Shown here: positions 1-11,394 of the stretch, one piece after another
How the letters are laid out: each line of letters opens with the position of its first letter
Position numbering within the stretch: the first letter of the stretch is position 1
Assembly: GCA_950022655.1 (NCBI GenBank)
Contig: OX465584.1
Coordinates: 57,215,789-57,279,788, forward strand
Direction of reading: 5' to 3'
Source of the DNA: Alentia gelatinosa
Lineage: Eukaryota > Annelida > Polychaeta > Phyllodocida > Polynoidae
DNA length: 64,000 nt
Program-made: the position numbers and the translations under genes
The notes under the pieces: model-generated
Database searches by the model: none
Told to the model about the DNA's origin: nothing
The model's input: only the letters and a program-made list of their open reading frames with translations

Positions 1-545
1 AACTCTCCTACTCAACCTCTGGGTCGGTTTGTAGCCTAACACTGGTCTTAATTTAGCTAAAGTTCTCAGTTTGATGCGGTAGCTCAAACACTGAAAACCC
101 TAGACATGTAATCAGATAAAACTCAGTTAGGTAAAATTCTGAATTATTTGATAAAGTTCAAGATCCCTTACTTACCTTGATAACCCTTCTAAGCATTATA
201 TGATGCCTGATGAGCCGATTCTGGCAAAATCTTGACACCTCCCGCCCCCCACCCCCCATAATAGATTGTTATATTTGTCTTTATCTGCTCAATGTTGAGC
301 TGTTTTTGTGTCATCAACAATATCCTGGTTGATCACACTGCTGGTTGCCATACATTTTGCCGTGCAACTGATGGAGAGCATGTGTGACATCAGTGGGTGA
401 TGTCACACCCACCGGTGTACATGGATATGGTGGTTAGGTACAGTTCTAAAACTGTCATTCAAGGTAGCATCAGCAAAGGGAGCAGTCATCATCTCGCCCT
501 ATATCTGAAATACTAGTCTAGGGAACTCGGAAGTGGCCTAGCATC
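1..545 (+). repeat. Dispersed repeat R, copy 1
   Basis: Shares ordered words with 15345-15725 in the same orientation: a GGTTTGTA-CACACTGG region, a GATGCCTGA-GAGCCGAT region, a C-rich tract, then GATGTCACACCCACC and GGTGGTTAGGTACAGTTCT. A third, inverted copy is split by a composite element at 22560-22970. No coding potential was seen. The class is unknown. Confidence 0.6.
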
Positions 546-1052
546 GTTAGAACATCAATAGCCCTTCATACTACACTATCTTATGAAATGCAGTAATACC
601 CCAGGCTTGTTAGAATATGAGTCACCCTTTATTCTGTGCCAAGCCCAAATAGCTAGGGTCTAAAGCTATTCCTTTTCGCACTGTGCCAAGGTTAGTAGCT
701 CGGGTATATCATTATTCTTAACTCTTTCATTTCTGACGATGCATGGAGTCATTGCCATATAGGGCATGGAGTAGCCTAGAGGCAATGCAGTGTAATTAAT
801 GCCTAAAGATGGCATCAGACATTTTTTTAGGTGTAATTTCCAATAAATAATTTCAAATTTGAATAACAAATAATTGATATATTTTCCTGTTTTTTTCACT
901 ATATATAAAAAAACAATATTAACCTTCTAATCGAATTTGGGTTAGGATATTGTAATCAAGGAAATCCTGGGTTCCATAGTTATACTTGTAAAATATGTGA
1001 CATCAGTGCACATAGGTTCAGGACTCAAGGGGGTCGCTTCAGAATGATTAAA
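546..1052. other. No recognised feature
   Basis: AT-rich sequence with only short chance reading frames; no repeat family or gene recognised. Confidence 0.5.
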
Positions 1053-1162
1053 TAGAACTGAACGAGAGTTAGCCTGATTATTTTTTATGCCACGACAGAT
1101 AGGTCGTGTATTACTACACGAGGCGATAGCCGAGTGTAGTGAGTAGCAGACCTGACCGAGAA
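1053..1162. repeat. Composite element, truncated hairpin module
   Basis: Matches the hairpin arm at 24946-25060: ACGAGAGTTAGCCT, then GTGTATTACTACACGAGGCG with apex CGAGGCGATAGCCGAG and GTGAGTAGCAGACCTGA. The second arm is missing, so this is a partial copy. Confidence 0.6.
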
Positions 1163-1195
1163 TTGAAAAAGAAACCAAAAAGTTTTGGTCAAAGT

Positions 1196-1459
1196 CGTCA
1201 TTCTTCACGAGTTTGATGCGGTGTAATATGAACAAGGCGACAGTCGAGTGAATATCACATAGCGTTCAAACAAGCTGGAGAATGACTTCTTTGACCAAAA
1301 CAAGTTGCTTTCTGTATTTATCTCACCCCTGAACACACTAAAAGAATGGACAACCCACAGGTTATAGACCATGGAGAACGGACTGCAATACTCGTAGAGG
1401 CATGGAGAATGAGTTTCCAATGTTAAGCCTATGGACATTTATTCCAGGGGTGAGATAAA
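1196..1459 (-). repeat. Composite hairpin/box-pair element
   Basis: The hairpin part (1199-1315, apex GGCGACAGTCGAGTG) is followed by a box pair: TTTATCTCACCCCT at about 1316 and AGGGGTGAGATAAA at about 1446, with core AATGTTAAGCCTATGG near the inner side of the second box. Confidence 0.65.
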
Positions 1460-1481
1460 CTCTCTATACTCGTTGTTCACA

Positions 1482-1645
1482 GCAATAAACAGTGGTTTGA
1501 ACCTCTCCACAGAACCTTAGCCCCATGCCATGGCCGACACCAAAGTGCTTTCCATATTTCATCGGTCTCTCTGAGGCAGCAAATTGCACACAACAAATAT
1601 TTCCACTATTTTTTCTCCCCTAACTGTAACTGACATCCCTGATAT
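1482..1645 (+). repeat. CAGGGATG-ended MITE, 3' half
   Basis: Carries the family's distal half: GTGGTTTGAACCTC, GCCCCATGCCATGGCCGACA, TCTCTCTGAGGCAG, AATATTTCCACT, ending ACTGACATCCCTG. The 5' terminus is absent. Confidence 0.6.
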
Positions 1646-2149
1646 TGGACGTTGAACTGCCCAAACAAACTGCTAGGATGCAGGACTGAGAGAGTTAAAC
1701 GGGTACTATATAGACACTGATGGTATTGTATACCACTTGTGTTCGCAGATAATTCGGCGCTAGGCTTGGTGCAGATAATAGGTGTAATTTATACAGTTGG
1801 CATCTGACGTGTTGACGACACCAGTGGCGCCATTTACAGCAATGCCAGGCGCCATAGAGGAGAGAGCAGGATGAACCTGGTACTTTAACCTCCCATCTCT
1901 CCACACCAAATTATAAGTGTTACATTCTAAGATCTAGAGTTTTATTGCCTACAATATACCAACATGTAGGTCGATTATTCCGAGTAGTTATGTACAGTTA
2001 CAATGTTGTTTGAAACTATGCCTAAGACAGATATCATCAGGTTTTTGAAGAGACAAATATCTTTGATTTTTTTTTTAATTTTGGAAAACATTGAAAAGAA
2101 TTGACTGAAATATGTCTACGAAAGTGAAAAACTTAAATCATTGATGGTG
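1646..2149. other. No recognised feature
   Basis: Short non-homologous reading frames only; no gene or known repeat seen. Confidence 0.4.
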
Positions 2150-2208
2150 CCGATATACCTCAGGGTCCTCTGGGACGTTAAACCACAAACAAACAAACAA
2201 ACAAACTA
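2150..2208 (+). repeat. SINE tail fragment
   Basis: TCCTCTGGGACGTTAAACCA followed by repeated CAAA units. The same tail occurs at 5641-5705 and at the 3' ends of the tRNA-derived SINEs, so this is a 5'-truncated SINE end. Confidence 0.6.
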
Positions 2209-2650
2209 GAAAGCACTGTCTTGTACACACCCAGCCTATTATTTTATAATTTATCAAAAGCCATCTTGATAATCAACTGGAGGAAATTGTCCAATCAGCA
2301 GGCAGAAGCTAATCAAGATGGAACCTATTGTACACTGATTCTATTGTATAATTTTTATCTATTACAAAAATTATATTTATTACAAAAAATATGGATGGAA
2401 ATAGCTGAATGTATAAACAGCGAGACTGATGGGAAATGATAACACAGATGCCAGTTTTCTGGGTATTTCTGGGGGTTTTTTTTTGTTATCAGAGATATAG
2501 AGTGGAAATAATCTGGGTTTGCCTGGGATAAACTGGGTTAATCCTCCGATCCCCCCCCCCCCCCGCACTCCCCACCCGATCTCACTTGTACCTCTGGATA
2601 ATCCTACATGGAAAGTATCCGATATGCTACCATATCATCAACATGTGGTT

Positions 2651-2932
2651 GTATCAAGAGACATCACAGGTTTGAGACTGAGTTTATTTATGCCACGCAT
2701 TTGTTGGCTCCATAATTTCACGAGTCGAAGACGGGTGACATTACGGAGCCAACAAATAAGTGGCATGAATAAGCTAAAACTCAGACTAGTGGCGTCTAGA
2801 TTTTATCCTACCCCGTTTCCATATTTTTTCAGTATCAGAAAGTAGTGGCATAAACAACACTTTATGTCACTACCCGTGACATAAACAAATTCCATGTTAA
2901 GCCTATGGCGTTTTTTATTAGGGGTAGGATAA
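2651..2932 (-). repeat. Composite hairpin/box-pair element
   Basis: The hairpin (about 2651-2800) has arms containing ATTTGTTGGCTCC and GGAGCCAACAAAT around TTTCACGAGTCGAAGACGGG. It is followed by TTTTATCCTACCCC (2801) and GGGGTAGGATAA (2921-2932), with AATGTTAAGCC-type core TGTTAAGCCTATGG. A close copy lies at 24660-24942. Confidence 0.75.
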
Positions 2933-2935
2933 TAT

Positions 2936-3374
2936 CAGAGATGCCACTTTTCCATGGAAATCCATGTTTTCATTTTCATTATTTTTTCTTGTGTAAAGCA
3001 GGATAATATTAATTGAGCCTCAACCATATAAATAGAATATTAGTTTGAACCTCCCCATAGATCCCCAGGCCCATACCGTAACTGACAGTATATATTTATA
3101 TTTTTTTGTAAACATTCCTTTTATTGCTGTCTCATTGATACATAAAGTTCTCCTCGAGGTTTACACCACAAAAATAGTAAGACAAATTTCTCAGAAATTT
3201 ATCTTCGACATACAATAAAAGAGGCCTTAGCGTCAGCTTAGTCAGAAGCTGGTTTTCATCACACGGGCCCGTGTCCCACTGTATATATTTTTGCGTTTTT
3301 TGTTCCCTCGGAGGCAGCATATTTGACTTGAAAAATATTTCCACATATTGTCTGACCCCAACTGACATCCCTGT
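2936..3374 (+). repeat. CAGGGATG-ended MITE, long copy
   Basis: Starts CAGAGATGCCACTTTTCCAT and ends CTGACCCCAACTGACATCCC. The usual internal words (TTTGAACCTCCCC, TCGGAGGCAGCA) are present with extra internal sequence. Confidence 0.6.
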
Positions 3375-3985
3375 TTAAATGTAGGATACTCAATACTAAC
3401 GAGGTGAGGTCAGTGGAAGTGGTCTTTTCTCACAGTTTTCTATCCGTGATTTAGTGTGTAAGATAATCCCCTTTACCTAACCTGTCATAATCACCCCTTT
3501 TATTTGCAGTTAGCGTGAGAACGCTTGATGGGGGTTCTATTTCGATCCTGAAGCCAACCCCTCGTGACCATATATTTACCCCCGCCTTGCTCCCGACCCC
3601 TGATCGTATTTCTTTTTTGTTTTTTTCTTCATATACAACCGGTTTATTAACAAGTAATACATTTCCGAACCATCCATTCTGTTTGACATGAATTTTTTTT
3701 ATTAACTTTTATCTGTAACTCTCATGAGTTTTTCAGTCACACCATTCGTTCCATGTGTACATTGATTCACATTTCATATTGCGTTTTACATAAACAAAAT
3801 AGAAATAGGAGTAGGATATACAGAGAGGTTTTAAATAGTGAGGCATTAGGTAAGATTTGAAAGAACCAGTTCACATCTGGGCGATTTCAGCTCGCACTGT
3901 CGGTCTCTTGAACGTTTCTAGATACTAAGATAGTCACATGTTTGTATTCCTTTGCTTAGTTCTAAGTTCTTATATTATAACTGAT
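3375..3985. other. No recognised feature
   Basis: No coding or repeat signal recognised apart from short homopolymers. Confidence 0.4.
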
Positions 3986-4415
3986 CATGTGACAATATAC
4001 CCATTACTATATACCCATGCCGTATATACTGTAAATACGCACCGTGTTGCCATATAACGTAAAAATACTGTACGGAACAGTGTTCTGTACGGCAAAATAC
4101 GGAGCACTTCCCCATACCCGTTGACTGAAATATTAATTGTCAGGCTAAATTTAATAGATAATTTTTATCAATTTCATGGATATATAGTAAATATAGAACG
4201 ACCTACCATGCTTGTTCAAACCACAAAACTCGATAACAAATTAAGGTTCATACGGGTAAACGCCTCGTTCCGTATAAACCATAAATTCCCACCTCGTTTT
4301 GTAGCTTGTACAGCATGGTCAGAACGTTCTATATAAGTACGCCATGTACGTGTTGTACGGTCATATATACGACATGGGTAGGAGGGGGAGGTATGTGTAG
4401 GACACACGGCCACAG
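3986..4415 (+). repeat. GAACG hairpin element, copy 1
   Basis: Contains a long hairpin at 4191-4334: left arm ATATAGAACGACC-TACCATGCTTG, right arm GTACAGCATGGTCAGAACG then TTCTATAT, apex with AACGCCTCGTTCCG. The left flank (4000-4090) carries GTAAATACGCACCGT, TTACGTTAT-type words and paired GGAACAGTGTTC. The same flank occurs reversed at 8930-9035 next to another copy. Confidence 0.65.
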
Positions 4416-4474
4416 GTACATGATAACATAGACATCGGTAGTTGTTTCCCTCTCCGCTGTCATGTATTTAACTT

Positions 4475-4810
4475 TATTATCCACCTAATACAAAGTGTCC
4501 ATAGAAAACACATAGGGAGTGTGTATGGCATACCCGGTGCATACGGCTATGTTGTATGCTCCGGGTGGCACATACAGAAAAATAGTGCGTATGGAAAAAT
4601 AGCGCATAACTAAAACGAACTGATATCGACATGGCACTTGTCCAGAAAAGGTGGATAATAAATACAATATTGACTGGTTTCAGATAAAAGCGGTTGTATG
4701 CTCCTCGGAGTTGACTATGCGCAATATCCTCGCATACGCTCGGATATTACTAAGCGTCAACTCCTCGGAGCATACGGCCGCTTGTATCTGAAACAAGTCA
4801 ATATTGCGTA
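4475..4810 (+). repeat. Composite box-pair/hairpin element
   Basis: Box pair TTTATTATCCACCTAATAC (about 4475) and AGGTGGATAATAAA (about 4650), followed by a hairpin at 4664-4810 with arms TTGTATGCTCCTCGGAGTTG and CAACTCCTCGGAGCATACGG. The arms are long and near-perfect. Close relative at 11395-11876, which carries three copies of the first internal unit. Confidence 0.75.
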
Positions 4811-4914
4811 TATCTCTACATCTGTTCCCTCAATATCAGACTCAACTGGTCAAATTACCCAATTAGAATCATGAGGAGCAATCCTACCTTGAAGTACTGA
4901 TGTTGTTTTTAATT

Positions 4915-5200
4915 CAGGGATGCCAGTTTTCATTTTTATAATAATAATGATTTTATTAAAAGCCCTTTTTCATTGTTCAATATCAACATAACAATTGATG
5001 AATTGCCCAATTCAGTCACTGCCCATGAACTTCTACTGAACCTTTTCACTGATCCATGTAAAACTTGAGTTTTCCCTTGAACCCTTGAATCCCCACTCAC
5101 TGAGCCTCCCCCACAGACCCTCGGCCTCTCACCGCTGCCAGCCCCTGGCACATTTTCAATGGTTTCCCAGTCTCCCTGACGCAGCAAAACCATTGAAAAG
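4915..5200 (+). repeat. CAGGGATG-ended MITE, 3' truncated
   Basis: Starts ATTCAGGGATGCCAGTTTTC. The internal CCCAGTCTCCCTGACGCAGC segment is present, but the terminal ACTGACATCCCTG is missing. Confidence 0.5.
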
Positions 5201-5377
5201 GGCATGGATTGAAACCAGTCCAGGACTGTGATTGTTTAGTGAATACCTGCACTATGTATGGAGAGTGATAGGCACATTCGGATTAGCTATCAGTCTGCAA
5301 GCTAAATACCCCCCTTTATTTACTTTTGATGGTCATATTTTCTAATATAAGTTATATTTGAACCGATTTAATCTTAA

Positions 5378-5549
5378 GCACCAAATCCACTAAGGCGACC
5401 AAGCGAATGCGTCTGCGATCCGTGCGACTGTGCGAATCCCATGCGATAATATTCAATATATTAGATATTGTTGCAAGGCATTCGCATGTCCATGCGAACG
5501 TCTGCGAACCCAAATTCGCATGTAAAATCGCCTTAGTGGATCTGGCACT
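5378..5549. repeat. MITE with CCACTAAGGCGA inverted ends
   Basis: Inverted ends AAATCCACTAAGGCGA (about 5383) and TCGCCTTAGTGGATCT (about 5529) enclose about 165 bp rich in GCGAATGCG / CATTCGCATG words, which are themselves inverted. No coding capacity. Confidence 0.7.
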
Positions 5550-5640
5550 TTACATAATGTTATATTCTAAGTAATTGTGATGTGAGATGACAACCACATA
5601 ATATGAGCGAAAGAAGGTGCACTGGTATTTTAAACGTATT

Positions 5641-5705
5641 ATGGTCCCTATACACCCTCAGGGTCCCCTGGGACGTTAAACCACAAACAAACAAACAAAC
5701 AAACG
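5641..5705 (+). repeat. SINE tail fragment
   Basis: CCTCAGGGTCCCCTGGGACG, then TTAAACCACAAAC and repeated CAAA, as at 2150-2208. Confidence 0.6.
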
Positions 5706-6937
5706 CTCATACACTCAGTCATCCAATGCGAAAGAATACATTGCCATGTGTTTGGCTGAAGGTATTGTACGACCTTCCTAATCCATGCCGTAGAGTTCAC
5801 TGACTTGAGTCTATCCGCATGCGTGCAAAAATGCAAAATCATAAACACAACTAAATTGAATGCTACCTCAGGCCTTTCACTAAGGTACATGTACATCTCG
5901 GTACACAAGGCAGCCTCAACAAAAATTTCATACTATTATATCATGATTATATCTATGTTTATTATGTATGAGAACAATATGTACACATGGAACTTGAACG
6001 GAATTTGCCAACAAAATGTAAGACCACCATGACTGGTGAATTTTGTTTTCAATAAAAAAATAAAATAAAAAAAATTGTATAACCAAGTAGATAAGGTACG
6101 ACACTGGCCTGTGAAAAAGGGTCTGTTTAAAAGTGATGCAACACAATACACCGGGCTCCAGAGTAAAGGCTTGTTATGCGCTAAGTTCCAGTACAGGATA
6201 TACGAAGGGGGGGGGCACCAAGTATTTTTTTTTTCCCCTTTTTTTTTTTTCTTTTTTTTTCAAGTTTTCCTTTATTGGCAAGTTTCTTTCATTTTACATT
6301 GTATACAATCAGTTCACTTCAGTCCTAACGTTGAAAGGCAATAAAGGATGGCAGCCTGTCAGCATTGCTATCGCGGTTGCTGGTTTTAATCAGGCTCCAT
6401 TACACTGTAATTATATATCCTTACCCCAACTGGTATCCATGTTTTCTGGTAAATACCTCTCCCCACCGACAGTACTGCAGAATTGTGGATATGTAGGAAA
6501 TGATTAATCATCGCTGGTATTTAGAAGCCATTAATTTGAGTTTAATTGGGAAAATTAGCTCTTTAAATAATCCCATTAATCTTAATTCTTAAAAGTTAAA
6601 CAGATTAATATTTTCCCCCTTTCAAGTAGAGATCTAGAGGGAGCCTCGTCCTATTAATTCAGTAAACGGGAGTGATTACTCAGAGATTTGTGCTCGCAGC
6701 TAGTCAGCGTTTGTTTATCAGTAGACGAGGTCTATATCTGCAGACTCTTATCAAATAAACCCTGCTTGCCATGAAAGTGGACAAGAACCGCGGAGATAAA
6801 CATGCAATATTGACACAACCTAACAGCCACACACGCAGCATCAACTTTGTCCGCATGTTAACATGTTGTGCTAACATACGCACGCATGTCCAACTCATAT
6901 CACAGACCATTGACAGCCCCTGAGAGTAGGGATTTTC
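5706..6937. other. No recognised feature; poly-T tract
   Basis: Unclassified sequence with a T-rich run at about 6225-6260. Reading frames here are short and show no known domain. Confidence 0.4.
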
Positions 6938-7082
6938 GGTAAATGTGTAGGGGTGAGATTTCTACCTGAATTCATCACATAGATTCGATCACCACCCTAG
7001 AGGTGTAAAAGAACCTTGAGAAAGTCTGGAAAGGACCTATAATGGTTGACTGGACGTAAAATCAAACCAAACAAACAAACAG
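6938..7082 (+). repeat. tRNA-derived SINE (S1), 3' part
   Basis: Matches the S1 body after the tRNA-like head: AAATGTGTAGGGGTGAGATT, CATAGATTCGATCACCACCC, AGAACCTTGAGAAAGTCTGG, ending in repeated CAAA. The head is missing. Confidence 0.7.
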
Positions 7083-7097
7083 CCCCTGAGAGTATAG

Positions 7098-7262
7098 GGG
7101 ATGGGGAGTTAGCTCAGTGGTTCAGGCACTGGATTCTAGACGATCAGACACCAGGCAACAGCCTATGTAGGCTAATGTAGGCGGCTGTGGACTCTCTGTG
7201 TGGTTATATCAGTGTCTCTATACCATAGTGCTACCTGTATACACACTGATAACATATCCATC
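7098..7262 (+). repeat. SINE head joined to another repeat
   Basis: 7098-7132 is an S1 head (GGGGAGTTAGCTCAGTGGTT) that breaks off. The following GATCAGACACCAGGCAACAG ... ATATCCATCAACAGACTG stretch recurs at about 12070-12200, both times leading into a CAGTAAAACCCC MITE. Confidence 0.6.
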
Positions 7263-7352
7263 AACAGACTGAAAACCTCGCTTAAGGGGACACCCCGCAT
7301 AAAGGGACACTTTATTAGGAACGAAGGGTATCCCCCTAAGTGGGGTTTTACT
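7263..7352. repeat. CAGTAAAACCCC foldback MITE
   Basis: CGCTTAAGGGGACACCCCGC on one side and CCCTAAGTGGGGTTTTACTG on the other. The family shows TA-flanked CAGTAAAACCCC...GGGGTTTTACTG ends in better-preserved copies. Confidence 0.6.
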
Positions 7353-7439
7353 GTTTATATGTAAACACATATCTCATGCGATATTTTAGGGGGCTACCAT
7401 ACGCACGCATGTCCAACTCACATCACAGACCATTGACAG

Positions 7440-7662
7440 CCCCTGAGAGTATAGGGATGGGGAGTTAGCTCAGTCGTCAAGGCACTGGACTCGTAACCCC
7501 AAGGTTGTAGGACTTTGTAGGTTTGAGTCCCACTGCCGCCACTTTTCTCCTTCACCCCCAACAGTGGCAGATTTACTGCTATACCAAAGGCCAATCATTC
7601 TCATGCCATGTCTGTGTGGTGTTGGAAGTAAAAGAACTGTCACCTCAGTATAGGGTTGATTC
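7440..7662 (+). repeat. tRNA-derived SINE (S1), interrupted
   Basis: A-box-like TTAGCTCAGTCGTCAAGGCA and B-box-like GGTTTGAGTCCCACTGC, then the S1 body (TCACCCCCAACAGTGGCAGA). The SINE is broken at about 7662 by a GATTCCACCAACA MITE. Body sequence resumes at ATGTGTAG after 7905. Confidence 0.75.
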
Positions 7663-7906
7663 CACCAACAGGATGGATTTGCCGTGGTATGTCTTGTCGT
7701 GTCTTACAGTGTCGCACCTCCGTTGTCAAATAACGTAGGCGTGCAGTGTCGGGTGTATGTTTTGGTGTTCCACCACCGCGACACCTCAAGACACATCCCA
7801 ACAAATAGGCATGCGATTATTCAAACCTAGCCCGACTTAGCAAGACAACCAAATCAGGACTAATCTTGCTGCATCTTGTGTGTTGGTGGAATCACCACTC
7901 TAATGT
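7663..7906 (+). repeat. GATTCCACCAACA MITE inside a SINE
   Basis: Terminal inverted repeats GGTTGATTCCACCAACA (left) and TGTTGGTGGAATCACC (right), about 244 bp apart. It sits inside the S1 SINE with a TA on each side. Related copies are at 41034-41303 and 58746-59014. Confidence 0.75.
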
Positions 7907-7924
7907 GTAGACTATTGACCGCCC

Positions 7925-8430
7925 CTGACAGTATTGGGGATCGGGAGCTCAGTGGTTGAGTCACTGGACTTGTAACCCCAAGGTTGTCAGACATATTGGG
8001 TTTGAGTCCCACTGCAGCCACTCTTCTCCTTCACCCCCGGCAGTGGTAGATTTACTGCTATATCAAAGGCCAATCCTTCTCATACCATGTCTATATGGTG
8101 TGGTGTACAGCCACCTTTCTCCTTCACCCCCGGCAGTGGTAGATTTACCGCTATATCAAAGGCCAATCCTTCTAATACCATGTCCATGTGGTGCGGTGTA
8201 CAGCCACCTTTCTCCTTCACCCCCAGCAGTGGTAGATTTACTGCTATATCAAAGGCCAATGTTTCTTGGACCATGTCTATGTGGTGTGTGAACTAAAAGA
8301 ACTCTCACCTCAGTAAATATGTAGGGGTGTGATTACTACCTAAATGCATTTTTTTTAAAGTTTGATCACCATCAAACCCAAAGTAAGTCTAATAGAACAT
8401 TGGACGTTAAACTATCCAAACAACCAAAGC
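7925..8430 (+). repeat. tRNA-derived SINE with three 93-bp units
   Basis: The S1 head at 7940-8016 is followed by three tandem copies of a 93-bp body unit starting at 8018, 8111 and 8204 (CTCCTTCACCCCC-GCAGTGG ... ATATCAAAGGCCAAT ... CCATGT). The S1 tail ends at about 8430. Because 93 is a multiple of 3, a repetitive open frame arises on both strands; it is not a gene. Confidence 0.8.
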
Positions 8431-8713
8431 TGACAGTATTTAGCCCTTTTGCTGCAGCATGATACCTCCAGGCATTCTGGGCACTGGCGATTGATGTCTC
8501 CAATCATTTCAGGGGATACCACAGCATGATGCGTCATGTAACATCATTGATAATTATCTACTTATTTTTCTAGATACAGAAATTTTATGATGATTGTTTG
8601 AATTCCATAAAATATTACCAACCTAAAAGGGGCATATCTTGGTTTTGGTTTGATACAAAATAGCAACGTTACTTTCATACGTTGTCTGCAGTAAAATACT
8701 GAAATCGCATAAT

Positions 8714-9035
8714 TATATAGAACGTCCTGACCATGCTATACAAGCCACAAAGCAAGATGATAATTTGTGGTTCGTACGGAACGACTTCCGTACAAAGCGT
8801 AAAATATTATCGAGTTCTGTGGCTTGCACAAGTATGGCGGGGCGTTCTATATTTACTATATATCAGAAATCAATAATAAATAATTGATTTAATTTGGCCT
8901 AACAACTAATATTCCAGTCAACACGAACAGAACAGTGTTCCGTATTTTGCCGCACGGAACAGTGTTCCGTATGGTATTTTTACGTTATATGGCAAAACGG
9001 TGCGTATTTACAGTATGTACGGTATAGGTATATAG
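8714..9035 (-). repeat. GAACG hairpin element, copy 2
   Basis: Hairpin 8714-8853 with arms TATATAGAACGTCCTGACCA and GGCGTTCTATAT, apex ACGGAACGACTTCCGTAC. The right flank CGGAACAGTGTTCCGTATGG and ACGGTGCGTATTTACAGTA matches the left flank of the copy at 3986-4415 in reverse. Confidence 0.65.
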
Positions 9036-9490
9036 TACCACGTTGCTGATATTGGGTTTAAGTGTCTGTGGTAGGAGTGGTGTCACTGTAGACACAACCT
9101 GTGGTGTGGTGCTGTGTCAGGGGCTGCTGTTTCTTGGTTCAAGGTTCCTGTGGTAGGAGTGGCATTACTGCAGGCACTGCCTGTTGTGTGATGCTGTGTC
9201 AGCGGAATCGATTACTGCAGGGAAAGGGTTAACACCTCAATATAAACAAATACACAGTACAGTCCTGGGGCTCGGCCACCTGACTGCTTATTCTACGTGC
9301 TTAAAGGCATACAGCAAATCTCAGCCTATACGGCTGGTTTTCATAGTAAATACCGTTAGATGTTTGTTGGTAACATTTTTTGTTGCGATTTTCAATACTG
9401 ACACATCACATTTTAATGTTTAGAATGCAGAAATTAATTTTATCTTGAGCTGAAAGAGCGCTTACTTTGAGCAGTAACTGAGTGTGAACA

Positions 9491-9745
9491 GTTATCCTAC
9501 CCTTAATATTAAAAAAAAACAAAAAAAAACTAATATAAAATCCCATAGGCTTAACATTGAGTTTCCGTATGCCACGCTGTTATCACTTAACATTTCAAAA
9601 TCGAGGAGATCGGGTAGGATAAAATCATAACCTGATTCGTTTTAATCGTGGCCATCGTATGCCACAACTGGAGTTTGGCGAAGCCTCGTGAAATCACTAT
9701 GCCAAACTCCAGTCGTGGCATACGGTGGCCAAGATTAAAACTCAC
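9491..9745 (+). repeat. Composite box-pair/hairpin element
   Basis: TTATCCTACCC (9492) and GGGTAGGATAAAA (about 9612) enclose the core CCATAGGCTTAACATTGAGT. The hairpin (about 9640-9740) has arms CGTATGCCACAACTGGAGTT and ACTCCAGTCGTGGCATACGG around GGCGAAGCCTCG. Confidence 0.75.
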
Positions 9746-9809
9746 CCAGTTTTACGATAGTATTTAGTACGGCCTGGATCAAATAGCACCCAAGGTCTAG
9801 ATGTAATAT

Positions 9810-9955
9810 AGAGAAACAGGCTTACTGTCTCCGTACGGATTAAATACGCGGTAAAATAGGCGATCAGATGAACCGATGCCGAAGGCAGAGGTTCATCTGA
9901 TCGACTATTTTACCAAGTATTTTATCCGTACGGAGACAGTCAGCCTGTTTCTCTA
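9810..9955. repeat. Hairpin element, GTCTCCGTAC type, copy 1
   Basis: Near-perfect foldback: GAGAAACAGGCTTACTGTCT and AGACAGTCAGCCTGTTTCTC. Inner arms ATCAGATGAACC and GGTTCATCTGAT surround apex GATGCCGAAGGCAGA. Confidence 0.75.
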
Positions 9956-10555
9956 TTATTATATACCTTAAAATATCCAATTTTTAACCTTCCTTCTGGG
10001 TGAGTTTTTGGATTTCGTCGCCGTATATGCCCCGTATGACACATACATACCCCGTACGTTACCTAGGTGTCGTACGGATATAAATACGACATGGGTAGGA
10101 GCGGACCGTATGTCTAGGATATACTACCACAGGTATATAATAATATAGGTGTCGTTGACAAGTAATCATTAGACAAACTGAGATGAACTTACAGTGTGGC
10201 ATGCTGGGCATCTTATCTCGCAAGGAGATGTCTCAGGACAATATCTGCGCAGAATTAAATTTAGTCACGGTCTGCTTCTTCAAGGTCAATTACAGGAACG
10301 TGAAATACTTTAACATCGCGGTCACAGTCACTCGTGTATTTCCGCCTCGATTCATTCATACGTCATGAAGCCAGCTTTTATTAATATATAAAATCTGTAC
10401 CTTTGTTATGTGTTTTTTTACATTGTTTTTCTTTGGTAACTGCCAAAAATACACATCTAAATTTATTATGAAAAGGACAGTACTAATGTTTACATACTAG
10501 ATTACTACCTTCTTTTTTTTCTTCTTTTTTTGTGAATGGCAAAATGTGAGTAATT

Positions 10556-10800
10556 CAGGGATGACAGTTTTCCACTTTTCAATGGAAATCCACTTTTTCA
10601 TTTCCAGTTTAATTTTCTTGTATAAAACGAAGAAATTGTGAATTGAGCCTCATTCACGCCAACAAAACTGGTTTGAACCTCCCCACAGACCCTCAGCTCC
10701 ATTCCTTGTCAATACTGATGGGTTTTCCATGTTTTCTCAGTCTCTCTGAGGCATTAAATTCTACATGAAAAATATTTCCACTTTTATTCCTGACCCTGGA
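10556..10800 (+). repeat. CAGGGATG-ended MITE
   Basis: Starts ATTCAGGGATGACAGTTTTC after GAGTA and ends near TCCTGACCCTG before GAGTA, a 5-bp direct repeat. The terminal CAACTGACATCCC is lost. The internal TCTCTCTGAGGCA segment is present. Confidence 0.65.
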
Positions 10801-10801
10801 G

Positions 10802-10960
10802 TATTATATGGAAACTGGCTTACTGTCTTCGTACATCAGAAATATGCAGTAGAATTATTGATCAGATACATCCCGATGCTGAAGGCAGAGGGATGTATCT
10901 GATCAATAATTTTACCAAGTATTTTGGCGTACTAAGACAGCCCGTTTTTGTATTATTATA
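10802..10960. repeat. Hairpin element, GTCTTCGTAC type, copy 2
   Basis: Arms GAAACTGGCTTACTGTCTTC and AAGACAGCCCGTTTTTG; inner arms TTGATCAGATACATCCC and GGATGTATCTGATCAA around GATGCTGAAGGCAGAG. Related to 9810-9955 and 15033-15189. Confidence 0.7.
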
Positions 10961-11394
10961 TACCTAAAAATGGCGAAATTTTAGCTAGTCACATGATCAC
11001 ATACCCTGTACGTCACAGTGTGACGTACGGCTATACATACGTCATGGATAGCAGCGGGCAGTATGTGTGGGTCATACGGTCATATGTATATATTAATATG
11101 GTAGAATACGTTAGCGACACTAGCTGGATTAAGATGACTCGGGAATTTAATTCCCGCTGTGATGAACCCATAGTTTCGAATCAAGATATCAGCCAGTTTT
11201 CAAGTCTATTTTAATACTGAAAGTGGCTGGAACCTGATGAAGTGACCACCATCTATGAATAGACCAGCATGCGGATAAGCAAGGCCTCTGTTCTGAACAC
11301 CACCTCTTATACAGTAGCATCCCGTGATAGTGGATACAATGGGGGCTATTCACCTGCCTCCCATTGATAGGTTTCAATACTCGTGGCATCTCAA

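Noticed and set aside
7956..8296. Repetitive open frames on both strands with a 31-residue period
   Set aside because: They follow from three 93-bp SINE units; the DNA, not the protein, explains the pattern.
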